Shown piece by piece: positions 1-5,620 of a stretch of 6,539 nt of DNA. The stretch's first letter is position 1. Every line of letters starts with the position of its first letter. The DNA is from Clostridia bacterium (GTDB taxonomy: Bacteria; Bacillota_A; Clostridia; Christensenellales; CAG-138). The notes under the pieces were generated by a model. That model saw only the letters and a list, made by a program, of their open reading frames with translations, was not told the DNA's origin and ran no database searches. The translations under genes were made by a program, and so were the position numbers. Location of the stretch: the NCBI GenBank assembly GCA_017459315.1, contig JAFUDD010000216.1, positions 1 through 6,539 of the forward strand, given 5' to 3'.

Positions 1-45
1 CGCGAGGTCCTTTTGCGTGCGAATATAAAAGTCATACTTTGCCAT
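1..45 (-). CDS. 5' end of an unrecognised leftward gene (15 codons visible)
   Basis: Only the first 15 codons lie in the window, reading MAKYDFYIRTQKDLA with no stop before the left edge. The ATG occupies bases 45-43. The start is supported by a strong ribosome binding site (GGAGGGTG on the minus strand, bases 58-51) a few bases upstream, and by a well-formed promoter at 97-69. The visible N-terminus is charged and polar with no hydrophobic stretch, so it does not begin with a signal peptide or membrane segment and is probably cytoplasmic. It is transcribed divergently from the thioredoxin-fold gene. I do not recognise the family from 15 residues. That a real gene starts here is inferred from the combination of promoter, binding site and open frame. 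Confidence 0.72.
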   Translation of the reverse strand, partial: MAKYDFYIRTQKDLA

Positions 46-50
46 TTTTC

Positions 51-58
51 CACCCTCC
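51..58 (-). promoter_or_regulatory. Ribosome binding site of the leftward edge gene
   Basis: On the minus strand this reads GGAGGGTG, a near-ideal match to the 16S anti-Shine-Dalgarno sequence, five bases before the ATG at 45-43. It is the main reason for calling a start there when only 15 codons are visible. Confidence 0.7.
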
Positions 59-68
59 GAACAGATAC

Positions 69-97
69 AGCATAGCCCTGTTTTGTCGTTTTGGCAA
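69..97 (-). promoter_or_regulatory. Sigma-A type promoter for the leftward edge gene
   Basis: On the minus strand TTGCCA (bases 97-92) and TATGCT (74-69) are separated by exactly 17 bases. They match the -35 consensus TTGACA in 5 of 6 positions and the -10 consensus TATAAT in 4 of 6. Transcription would start near base 62, giving a leader of under 20 bases before the ATG at 45, just long enough to carry the ribosome binding site. This is a call by eye on consensus and spacing. Confidence 0.6.
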
Positions 98-137
98 GCG
101 GCAATCCGCGCCAAAAGCGCAAACGGTCGTTTTTTGG
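98..137. promoter_or_regulatory. Nested inverted repeats between the divergent -35 boxes (possible operator)
   Basis: The space between the two opposing -35 boxes holds several inverted repeats: GCGG/CCGC with a 4-base spacer (98-109), GCGC/GCGC with a 5-base spacer (108-120), AAACG/CGTTT with a 2-base spacer (121-132), and CCAAAA/TTTTGG flanking most of the block (111-137). Both predicted start sites point away from the block, so it should not be in either transcript and any role would be at the DNA level. A regulator-binding site serving both genes is an inference; short palindromes also arise by chance in GC-rich DNA. Confidence 0.3.
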
Positions 138-150
138 AAATGAAGCGCAC

Positions 151-179
151 TTGCAAGTCGGTACGTTATCGGGTAAAAT
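151..179 (+). promoter_or_regulatory. Sigma-A type promoter for the thioredoxin-fold/rhamnosidase unit
   Basis: TTGCAA (151-156) and TAAAAT (174-179) are spaced by 17 bases. Both hexamers are close to consensus, and spacing and hexamers are identical to those of the promoter ahead of glf at 3214-3242. Transcription would begin near 185-187, leaving a leader of about 25 bases that contains the GGAGG at 198-202. The -35 box is the centre of a perfect 10-base palindrome, ACTTGCAAGT (149-158), which could also be a binding site, although TTGCAA is palindromic by itself. Confidence 0.7.
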
Positions 180-210
180 ATAGATAAGAACCGAAACGGA
201 GGGAACGCAG

Positions 211-489
211 ATGCCAACGCTTACGATTTTCTATCTGACAAATTGCCCCTACTGCAAAAACGCAAAGCGCGCTATCGCCGAGCTGTTCACGGAGGACCCG
301 GCCTATACCGCGCTGACGCTGAACTGGATCGAGGAGCGCGAGCAGCCGGACGTGGCGAACCGCTATGATTACTACCGCGTGCCGACGATCTTTTGCGGCA
401 AGGAAAAGCTGTACGAAGCGGATCCTTCGCAGAGCTACGATTCCATCAAGGCGAGCATCCGGGACGCGTTCGACCGTGCGCTTGCATAA
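211..489 (+). CDS. Glutaredoxin-like thioredoxin-fold protein with CPYC active site
   Basis: This 92-residue cytoplasmic protein has the size and layout of a glutaredoxin. A first beta strand (residues 3-9) leads into the dithiol motif CPYC (12-15) at the start of a helix. A long second helix-strand region follows, then the conserved cis-proline in RVPTIF (P58). In the family, C12 would attack disulfides and C15 would resolve the mixed disulfide. The GG dipeptide that follows in glutathione-using glutaredoxins is missing: here the chain reads YEADPS (68-73). A third cysteine, C62, lies just after the cis-proline. The protein may therefore be reduced by thioredoxin reductase or a low-molecular-weight thiol other than glutathione (inference). 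The start is fixed by GGAGG at 198-202, eight bases upstream. It is the first gene of a unit with the rhamnosidase 54 bases downstream, with no terminator between. Its substrate cannot be told from the sequence. Confidence 0.88.
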   Translation: MPTLTIFYLTNCPYCKNAKRAIAELFTEDPAYTALTLNWIEEREQPDVANRYDYYRVPTIFCGKEKLYEADPSQSYDSIKASIRDAFDRALA

Positions 490-510
490 GCGGACAACCA
501 TTGGAAAGCA

Positions 511-528
511 GCCGGAGGCGAATCCGGC
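511..528 (+). other. Small intercistronic hairpin
   Basis: GCCGGA and TCCGGC form a perfect 6-base-pair stem around a 6-base loop in the 54-base gap between the thioredoxin-fold gene and the rhamnosidase. No run of T follows; the next bases are the purine-rich ribosome binding site AAAGGA (532-537) for the rhamnosidase. It is therefore not a terminator. It could protect or separate the two parts of the message or modulate ribosome access, but nothing beyond the pairing supports this. A second tiny stem, CGCTT/AAGCG (479-492), spans the upstream stop codon. Confidence 0.4.
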
Positions 529-543
529 GGGAAAGGAATTATT

Positions 544-3096
544 ATGCTGCAAATCACTCGTTTTACCTGCGAAGGGCTTGCGTCGGGCTGCGTGACCGAC
601 AAGCCGAACCCCGCGTTTTCTTTTGCGCTGGAGAGCGATCAAAGCGGTACCGCGCTGCAAAGCGCGACGCTTTGCGTGAACGGAGAAACCATCGATGCGA
701 CCAAGCAGATCGGGGTGCGCTATGCGGGAAAGGCGCTGCTGCCGTTTACCGCCTATACCGCGACGCTGACCGCCGTCGATACGAACGGCGAAACCGCGAC
801 GGCGTCGCTGGCGTTCGAGACCGGGCGCCTGAATACGCCTTGGGCGGCCAACTGGATCACCGACGGTGCGTATACCTTCACCGAAAAGAGCATTTCTCCG
901 AAGCCGATGCACTTTCGGAAGGCGTTTTCTTCGAAAAAACCGGTGGCGTCCGCAAAGGTCTACGCGACGGCGTTCGGCGTCTATGAGCTGCATCTGAACG
1001 GCGAAAAGGTAGGCAATCGCTTCTTTGCGCCGGGCTTTACGTCCTATGCGACGAACCTGCAATACCAGACCTACGACGTGACGGCGCAGCTGCAAAAAGA
1101 GAACGTTTTCGACGTTGCCGTGGCGGGCGGCTGGGCCGTCGGTTCGTTCGTGTATACGCGCACCAACCGCGTGGCGGCGGACCGGCAGGCGCTGCTGCTG
1201 GAGCTTCGCGTGACCTATACCGACGGCACGGCCGAAACGCTCGGTACCGATACGACATGGGACGTGACCGAGGACGGGCCTTTTTGCATGGTCGATCTGT
1301 ATGACGGCGAGACCTACGACGCGACGGTAGAGCTTGACAAGCTTGCATGGCGCAAGGCGACGGTGGAGACGCCGCGTTCGCATCCGGCGATCTTTGCCGA
1401 GATCGGCGCACCCGTGACCGCGCATGAGCGGTTTGCACCGCTGTCGTGCAATAAGGTCGGCAGCGCGTATGTGTACGATTTCGGGCAGAACCTTGCCGGC
1501 GTCGTGCGGCTGCATATTCAGAGCGCCAAGCGCGGGCAGGTGATCACCGTGCGCCATGCCGAAATCCTGAACCCGGACGGCAGCCTGAACGTCGCTTTTT
1601 TGCGCAGCGCCAAGGCAACCGCAACCTACACCTGCGTCGAGGGCGAGCAGACCTATATGCCGCACCTGTCCTATATGGGCTTCCGCTACGCTTCCGTCGA
1701 GGGCATCGAGCCGGAGAACGTGCGCGTCGAGGCCGTTGCGCTGTATTCGGATATGGAGCCCATCGGCTCGTTCCGCTGCTCGAACGAAATGCTGAATCAG
1801 CTGCAGAGTAATATCCAATGGGGTGCGAAATCGAACCTTGTCGATATCCCGACCGACTGTCCGCAGCGCGACGAGCGCATGGGCTGGACGGGCGACATTG
1901 CGGTGTTCGGCCCGGCGGCGTGCTTCAATTTCCGTATGGATCGGTTCCTCGATAAGTGGCTGAAGGACGTGCGCGCCGAGCAGACCAAGGGCGGCGGCTT
2001 CCCGAACACGATCCCCGCAAACGGCTTCCATTTCCCAATGACGATGCCGGATATGGCCATCGACTGGTGGGGCGACGCGTGCGTGTTTGTGCCGTGGGCG
2101 CTGTACCTTTCGGACGGCGACAAGACCGTGCTGGAGGACAACTATGCGACGATGCAGAAGTACGTCAAGGCGTGCTCGTTCTGGGCGGGGCTGCTGTCCT
2201 TTGGCAAGCATCGCTATATCTGGAACACCCCGGCCACGTTCCACTTCGGGGACTGGGTCGCGCCGGACGTGCCGAAGATGACGCAATGGCAGGGCCGCGC
2301 CAAGTGGACGGCGACCGCAAGCCTCTATCATACCAGCTCGATGCTTGCCCGGATCGCGGAGATCCTCGGCAAAAACGAGGATGCGAAGCGGTATCGCGCG
2401 CTGTCCGAAAAGGTGGCCGACGCGTATGAAAGCCTGCTGACCGACGGCAACGGCAAGCTCAAGAACGAATTTCAGACCGCCTACGTGCTGCCGCTGCACT
2501 TCGGCATGTTCCGCAAGGAGAACGAGGCAAAGGCCGTGCAGAACCTGGTCGCCCTTGTCGAGCGCGCGGATTACTGCATTGGCACCGGCTTCCCCGGCAC
2601 GCCGTATATCCTGTTCGCACTTGCCGATCACGGCCGCGCGGACGTGGCCTACCGGATGCTGCTGAACACAAAATGCCCGTCGTGGCTCTATGAGGTCAAG
2701 CAGGGCGCGACGACGATCTGGGAGCGTTGGGACGGTCTCGACGAAAACGGCGTATGCCCCATCGGCAACGACGGCACCGACGCGATGATCTCCTATAACC
2801 ACTACGCCTCCGGCGCCGTCGGCGACTTCCTGTATCGCCGCATCGCGGGATTGGAGCCGGTCGAGCCGGGGTATAAGCGGTTTGCGGTGCGTCCGCTGCC
2901 CGGCGGCGGGCTGACCTCTGCGGAGGCCGCCGTTTGCACGCCATACGGAAAAGCCGCTTCCGCATGGACGCTCGAAAACGGCGTATTTACGCTTCATGTC
3001 ACCGTGCCGGTCGGCTGTGCGTGCGATGTGACCCTGCCGGACGGCAAAATGCAGACCGTGCCAAGCGGCTCCTATACGTTTACCGCAAAGGCGTAA
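544..3096 (+). CDS. Alpha-L-rhamnosidase, glycoside hydrolase family 78, cytoplasmic
   Basis: This 850-residue enzyme should release terminal alpha-L-rhamnose from glycosides by the inverting mechanism known for GH78. Domains in order: a fibronectin/Ig-like beta domain (about 1-95, ending FETG); the rhamnosidase N-terminal beta domain (about 120-290, with HLNGEKVG and the FAPGFTSY segment); a concanavalin-like domain (about 295-400, with YDFGQN at 311-316); the (alpha/alpha)6 catalytic barrel (about 405-770); and a C-terminal beta domain (about 771-850). The family signature DCPQRDERMGWTGD spans 438-451, with E444 the expected general acid. TTIWERWDG (723-731) carries E727 as the likely general base. 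SYNHY (750-754) is also typical of the family. There is no signal peptide or membrane segment, so it acts on imported rhamnosides; no transporter lies in the window. AAAGGA at 532-537 supports the start. Family assignment is firm; natural substrate (plant flavonoid, saponin or bacterial glycan) is unknown. Confidence 0.96.
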   Translation: MLQITRFTCEGLASGCVTDKPNPAFSFALESDQSGTALQSATLCVNGETIDATKQIGVRYAGKALLPFTAYTATLTAVDTNGETATASLAFETGRLNTPWAANWITDGAYTFTEKSISPKPMHFRKAFSSKKPVASAKVYATAFGVYELHLNGEKVGNRFFAPGFTSYATNLQYQTYDVTAQLQKENVFDVAVAGGWAVGSFVYTRTNRVAADRQALLLELRVTYTDGTAETLGTDTTWDVTEDGPFCMVDLYDGETYDATVELDKLAWRKATVETPRSHPAIFAEIGAPVTAHERFAPLSCNKVGSAYVYDFGQNLAGVVRLHIQSAKRGQVITVRHAEILNPDGSLNVAFLRSAKATATYTCVEGEQTYMPHLSYMGFRYASVEGIEPENVRVEAVALYSDMEPIGSFRCSNEMLNQLQSNIQWGAKSNLVDIPTDCPQRDERMGWTGDIAVFGPAACFNFRMDRFLDKWLKDVRAEQTKGGGFPNTIPANGFHFPMTMPDMAIDWWGDACVFVPWALYLSDGDKTVLEDNYATMQKYVKACSFWAGLLSFGKHRYIWNTPATFHFGDWVAPDVPKMTQWQGRAKWTATASLYHTSSMLARIAEILGKNEDAKRYRALSEKVADAYESLLTDGNGKLKNEFQTAYVLPLHFGMFRKENEAKAVQNLVALVERADYCIGTGFPGTPYILFALADHGRADVAYRMLLNTKCPSWLYEVKQGATTIWERWDGLDENGVCPIGNDGTDAMISYNHYASGAVGDFLYRRIAGLEPVEPGYKRFAVRPLPGGGLTSAEAAVCTPYGKAASAWTLENGVFTLHVTVPVGCACDVTLPDGKMQTVPSGSYTFTAKA

Positions 3097-3135
3097 GACA
3101 GAAAAACACAAAGCGAAAATCGAAAAATACAGTGC

Positions 3136-3170
3136 AAAAGGACGTTATCGGCATCGGTAACGCCCTTTTT
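3136..3170 (+). terminator. Rho-independent terminator after the rhamnosidase
   Basis: A 15-position stem (3136-3150 with 3155-3169) closes on the 4-base loop GCAT. It has one A/C mismatch and one T-G wobble. The 3' arm runs into five T residues (3166-3170). It lies 39 bases after the rhamnosidase stop and ahead of the glf promoter, so it separates the two rightward transcription units. Confidence 0.88.
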
Positions 3171-3213
3171 CTCCACAAATGTGAAAAAATTCTTCATTTC
3201 ACGCCTTGCCCCC

Positions 3214-3242
3214 TTGCAACTGCATGTAAAATCAAGTAAAAT
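3214..3242 (+). promoter_or_regulatory. Sigma-A type promoter for glf and the glycosyltransferase
   Basis: TTGCAA (3214-3219) and TAAAAT (3237-3242) are separated by 17 bases, the same hexamers and spacing as the promoter at 151-179. A second TAAAAT lies exactly 10 bases upstream (3227-3232). A weaker TTGCCC (3206-3211) stands 15 bases before that one, so a less favourable tandem promoter is possible. Transcription from the main promoter would start near 3248-3250, giving a leader of about 66 bases before the glf ATG at 3316. Confidence 0.7.
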
Positions 3243-3261
3243 ACACATGGATAAACCGTTT

Positions 3262-3288
3262 CCGCTTCGGGCGGGGAGAAAGCCCGAA
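3262..3288 (+). other. Leader hairpin upstream of glf with a competing alternative fold
   Basis: In the predicted 5' leader, TTCGGGC (3266-3272) and GCCCGAA (3282-3288) form a perfect 7-base-pair stem around a 9-base purine loop, GGGGAGAAA. A shorter stem, CCGC (3262-3265) with GCGG (3271-3274), uses part of the same bases and cannot coexist with it. No T run follows, and the ribosome binding site (AAGGGA, 3303-3308) lies outside both stems. The shape matches no riboswitch class I know. It could stabilise the message or be chance pairing. Confidence 0.4.
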
Positions 3289-3315
3289 AATACAAAACAG
3301 AGAAGGGAAGCAGTC

Positions 3316-4428
3316 ATGCAGTATGATTTTCTGATTGTCGGCGCGGGTCTGTTCGGCGCAACGATTGCCGAACGGATGCACAAGCTCGGCAAGCGTGTTC
3401 TTGTGATCGACAAGCGGCCGCACATCGGCGGCAATGTGTATACGGAGGAAATCGAGGGGATTCAGGTGCACCGTTACGGCGCACACATCTTCCACACGAA
3501 CGACAGACGCGTTTGGGAATACGTCAATCGCTTTGCGGAGTTCAACCGCTATACGAACTCGCCAGTCGCCAATTTCCACGGCAAACTCTATTCGCTGCCG
3601 TTCAATATGTACACGTTCAACGCCATGTGGGGCGTCGTGACGCCGGACGAAGCCGCCGCCAAGATCAAGGCGCAGCGCGAAGCCGCGGGCATTACGGAGC
3701 CGAAAAACTTGGAGGAACAGGCGATCTCGCTCGTCGGCACCGATATTTACGAAACGCTCGTTAAGGGCTATACGGAAAAGCAATGGGGCCGGCCCTGCAC
3801 CGAGCTGCCGGCGTTTATCATCAAGCGCCTGCCGGTGCGCCTTACGTTCGACAACAACTATTTCAACGCCCGCTATCAGGGTATCCCCATCGGCGGGTAT
3901 ACGAAGCTCGTCGAGAACATGCTCGACGGCGTCGAGGTGCGGCTGAATACGGACTATTTCGAGAATCGCCGCGAATGGAACGCGCTTGCCAAGACGGTCA
4001 TCTACACCGGCTCGGTGGACGCATACTTCGATTTCTGCTTCGGCGAGCTCGGCTATCGCTCGGTGCGGTTCGAAACCGAGATCAAGGACACGCCGAACTG
4101 GCAGGGCAACGCCGTCGTCAACTACACCGACCGCGAAACGCCGTATACGCGCATCATCGAGCATAAATGGTTCGACCCGGTCGAGACCGAGAAGACCGTG
4201 ATTTCGCGCGAATACAGCCACGAATGGAAGCCCGGCGAGGAGCCGTACTATCCGATCAACGACGAAAAGAACAACGCGCTCTACAAGAAATACCGCGCGC
4301 TGGCCGACGCGGAGCCGAACGTGAAGTTCGGCGGGCGGCTCGGCGAATACCGCTATTACGATATGGACGCCGTTCTTGCCCGCGCGCTGGATATGGCGGA
4401 CAGCCTCGAAAAGGAGACCGAAATATGA
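3316..4428 (+). CDS. glf: UDP-galactopyranose mutase
   Basis: This 370-residue flavoenzyme interconverts UDP-galactopyranose and UDP-galactofuranose, the donor for galactofuranose in surface glycans. The length fits bacterial members of the family. The N-terminal FAD-binding fold shows GAGLFG (9-14), the acidic strand end VLVIDKR (28-34) and HIGGN (36-40). The family block RYGAHIFHT follows at 53-61. The substrate lid region contains YTEKQWG, with W157 in the place of the uridine-stacking tryptophan. R171 (in IIKRLPVR) and R279 (in YTRIIEHKWF) correspond to the two arginines known to bind the substrate diphosphate in characterised mutases. IPIGGYTKL (190-198) is also conserved. The start at 3316 gives the normal N-terminus and has AAGGGA seven bases upstream. 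An in-frame ATG at 3247 lies at the predicted transcription start and is unlikely to be used. The reduced flavin the enzyme needs fits an anaerobe. It is cytoplasmic and translationally coupled to the next gene. Confidence 0.97.
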   Translation: MQYDFLIVGAGLFGATIAERMHKLGKRVLVIDKRPHIGGNVYTEEIEGIQVHRYGAHIFHTNDRRVWEYVNRFAEFNRYTNSPVANFHGKLYSLPFNMYTFNAMWGVVTPDEAAAKIKAQREAAGITEPKNLEEQAISLVGTDIYETLVKGYTEKQWGRPCTELPAFIIKRLPVRLTFDNNYFNARYQGIPIGGYTKLVENMLDGVEVRLNTDYFENRREWNALAKTVIYTGSVDAYFDFCFGELGYRSVRFETEIKDTPNWQGNAVVNYTDRETPYTRIIEHKWFDPVETEKTVISREYSHEWKPGEEPYYPINDEKNNALYKKYRALADAEPNVKFGGRLGEYRYYDMDAVLARALDMADSLEKETEI

Positions 4429-5435
4429 AGCTATTGACCGTTGCGATTCCCTGCTATAATTCGCAGGACTATATGGCAAAGTGCATCGACAGCCTTTTGA
4501 CCGGCGGCGAGCGCGTCGAGATCATCGTCGTGGACGACGGTTCCAAGGACAATACCGGCAAGATCGCGGATGAATACGCGGCCAAGTACCCGACCATCGT
4601 GAAGGCGATCCATCAGGAAAACGGCGGCCACGGCGAGGGCATCAACCAGGGACTTCGGAACGCGACCGGCCTCTATTACAAGACCGTGGACAGCGACGAT
4701 GTCGTTTCCGCGGACTTCCCCAAGTTTCTCGATACGCTCGAAGCAGTCGAGAAGCAGGGCGGCGTCGATCTGTTCTTCACCAATTACTACTACGTCCATG
4801 AGGACGGCGTGGGCGACCGGTCGATCAATTTCTCCAAGCAGCTGCCCGCGAACCGTATCTTCACATGGGACGAAACGCACAAGTTCCATGTCGATCAGCT
4901 GATGATGATCCACACGGTCACGTTCAAGACCGAGCTTTTGCGCCGCACCGGGCTCGAAATGCCGAAGCACCTGTTCTATGAGGACAACTATTTCGTCTAC
5001 GGCAACCTGCGCTTCGTCGAAAAGATGTACTACATGAACATCGACCTCTACCGCTATACCATCGGCCGCGCGGGGCAGTCGGTGCAGGAGGACGTGATGA
5101 CGCGCAGGTATACGCATCAGCTCAAGTCCACCGAGCTGTGCTTCCTTTCCTGCCATCTCGACGAGATCACGAGCCGCCGCAAGCGCCGCTATATGAAGCA
5201 TGAGCTGTTTTTGATGTTCGGCATTTCCTCGGTCTATGCCCGCCTCAACAAGAGCAGGGAGGCCGACGAGAACCTCGATAAGATGTGGGAAACCTGCATG
5301 GCGTTCGATAAGAAGTGGGCGAAATACTTCCGCAAGGAAACCCCGATCCGCCTTGCGCATATCCCCGGCAAGGCCGGTCAGCAGCTTGTCAAGGGCGTAT
5401 ATCGCATCGCGCATTACGTGGTTCGCTTCAACTGA
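4425..5435 (+). CDS. Family 2 glycosyltransferase (GT-A fold), coupled to glf
   Basis: This 336-residue protein begins with the typical GT2 opening TVAIPCYNSQDYM (5-17). DDGSKDNT (37-44) should bind the nucleotide. HQENGGHGEGINQGL (63-77) resembles the conserved N-GG-G-N segment of the family. DSDD (89-92) is the DXD-type metal site. FYEDN (184-188) holds the acidic pair that usually supplies the catalytic base. The remaining roughly 110 residues are basic and helical in character without a clear membrane segment, so it is probably cytoplasmic or loosely attached to the inner face of the membrane. Its ATG overlaps the glf stop as ATGA, and AAGGAG (4411-4416) sits eight bases before it. Translational coupling suggests it works in the same glycan as the mutase. 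It may transfer galactofuranose or another sugar of that glycan; donor and acceptor cannot be read from the sequence. Codon 3 is CTA, otherwise avoided in the rightward genes. Confidence 0.93.
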   Translation: MKLLTVAIPCYNSQDYMAKCIDSLLTGGERVEIIVVDDGSKDNTGKIADEYAAKYPTIVKAIHQENGGHGEGINQGLRNATGLYYKTVDSDDVVSADFPKFLDTLEAVEKQGGVDLFFTNYYYVHEDGVGDRSINFSKQLPANRIFTWDETHKFHVDQLMMIHTVTFKTELLRRTGLEMPKHLFYEDNYFVYGNLRFVEKMYYMNIDLYRYTIGRAGQSVQEDVMTRRYTHQLKSTELCFLSCHLDEITSRRKRRYMKHELFLMFGISSVYARLNKSREADENLDKMWETCMAFDKKWAKYFRKETPIRLAHIPGKAGQQLVKGVYRIAHYVVRFN

Positions 5436-5455
5436 CATCACCGCTTACGCAACCG

Positions 5456-5488
5456 CGCCCGCTTTCCGGTAAGGAAGGCGGGCGTTTT
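5456..5488 (+). terminator. Rho-independent terminator after the glycosyltransferase
   Basis: A 12-base-pair GC-rich stem (5456-5467 with 5473-5484, one T-G wobble) closes on the loop GGTAA and is followed by TTTTAT. It begins 20 bases after the glycosyltransferase stop and ends the glf unit. There is no T run on the opposite strand, so it should act rightward only. Confidence 0.9.
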
Positions 5489-5495
5489 ATCGTCG

Positions 5496-5513
5496 GCAAA
5501 AGAGCACTTTTGC
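5496..5513. repeat. Perfect inverted repeat in the convergent intergenic region
   Basis: GCAAAAG and CTTTTGC form a perfect 7-base-pair stem around AGCA. It lies between the two convergent terminators. A 9-base direct repeat, GTCGGCAAA, occurs at 5492-5500 and 5517-5525. Downstream, a weak ACGG/CCGT stem (5532-5547) with five T residues (5547-5551) might act as a backup terminator for rightward transcription. None of these is strong enough to assign a role. Confidence 0.35.
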
Positions 5514-5567
5514 GTGGTCGGCAAACGAAAGACGGTGATGCAGCCGTTTTTGACAGTTCTGCAACAT

Positions 5568-5597
5568 AAGAAAATCGCCACGCGGCTGCGTGACGAT
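5568..5597 (-). terminator. Rho-independent terminator of the pyrophosphatase gene
   Basis: On the minus strand, a 10-base-pair stem (5597-5588 with 5583-5574, one T-G wobble) closes on AGCC and is followed by a T-rich tail that reads TTTTCTT. It lies about 24 bases past the pyrophosphatase stop codon, the expected place. Together with 5456-5488 it insulates the two convergent units. Confidence 0.8.
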
Positions 5598-5620
5598 GAT
5601 GCTTTGTAACGATATGCGGA

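Noticed and set aside
32..217. A 61-codon minus-strand frame across the divergent promoter region
   Set aside because: It crosses both predicted promoters, has no family resemblance, and competes with the better supported leftward start at 45.
511..528. Terminator between the thioredoxin-fold gene and the rhamnosidase
   Set aside because: The stem is short and followed by purines rather than T residues; the two genes are more likely transcribed together.
166..3111. A 981-codon open frame on the minus strand covering the thioredoxin-fold and rhamnosidase genes
   Set aside because: It lies exactly in register antisense to two well-recognised genes and is open only because they avoid TTA, CTA and TCA. 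Its translation is arginine-rich low-information sequence with no recognisable domain, and its end runs through the rightward promoter.
3181..3315. Longer glf starting upstream, at 3181 or at the in-frame ATG at 3247
   Set aside because: These starts lie upstream of or at the predicted transcription start. The family N-terminus begins just before the YDFLIVGAGLFG segment, and the ribosome binding site is at 3303-3308.
3097..3315. Riboswitch ahead of glf
   Set aside because: The leader is too short and simple for any class I can recognise, and no expression platform such as a terminator or masked ribosome binding site is visible.
4167..4424. N-terminal extension of the glycosyltransferase back to 4167
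   Set aside because: The extension is glf coding sequence in another frame. The GT2 fold starts at TVAIPCYN right after the ATG at 4425, which has AAGGAG eight bases upstream.
3232..4479. A 415-codon minus-strand frame opposite glf, and a similar 336-codon frame opposite GT2 (4431-5441)
   Set aside because: Both are in-register antisense shadows of genes with clear family motifs. Neither has a convincing start context or recognisable domain.
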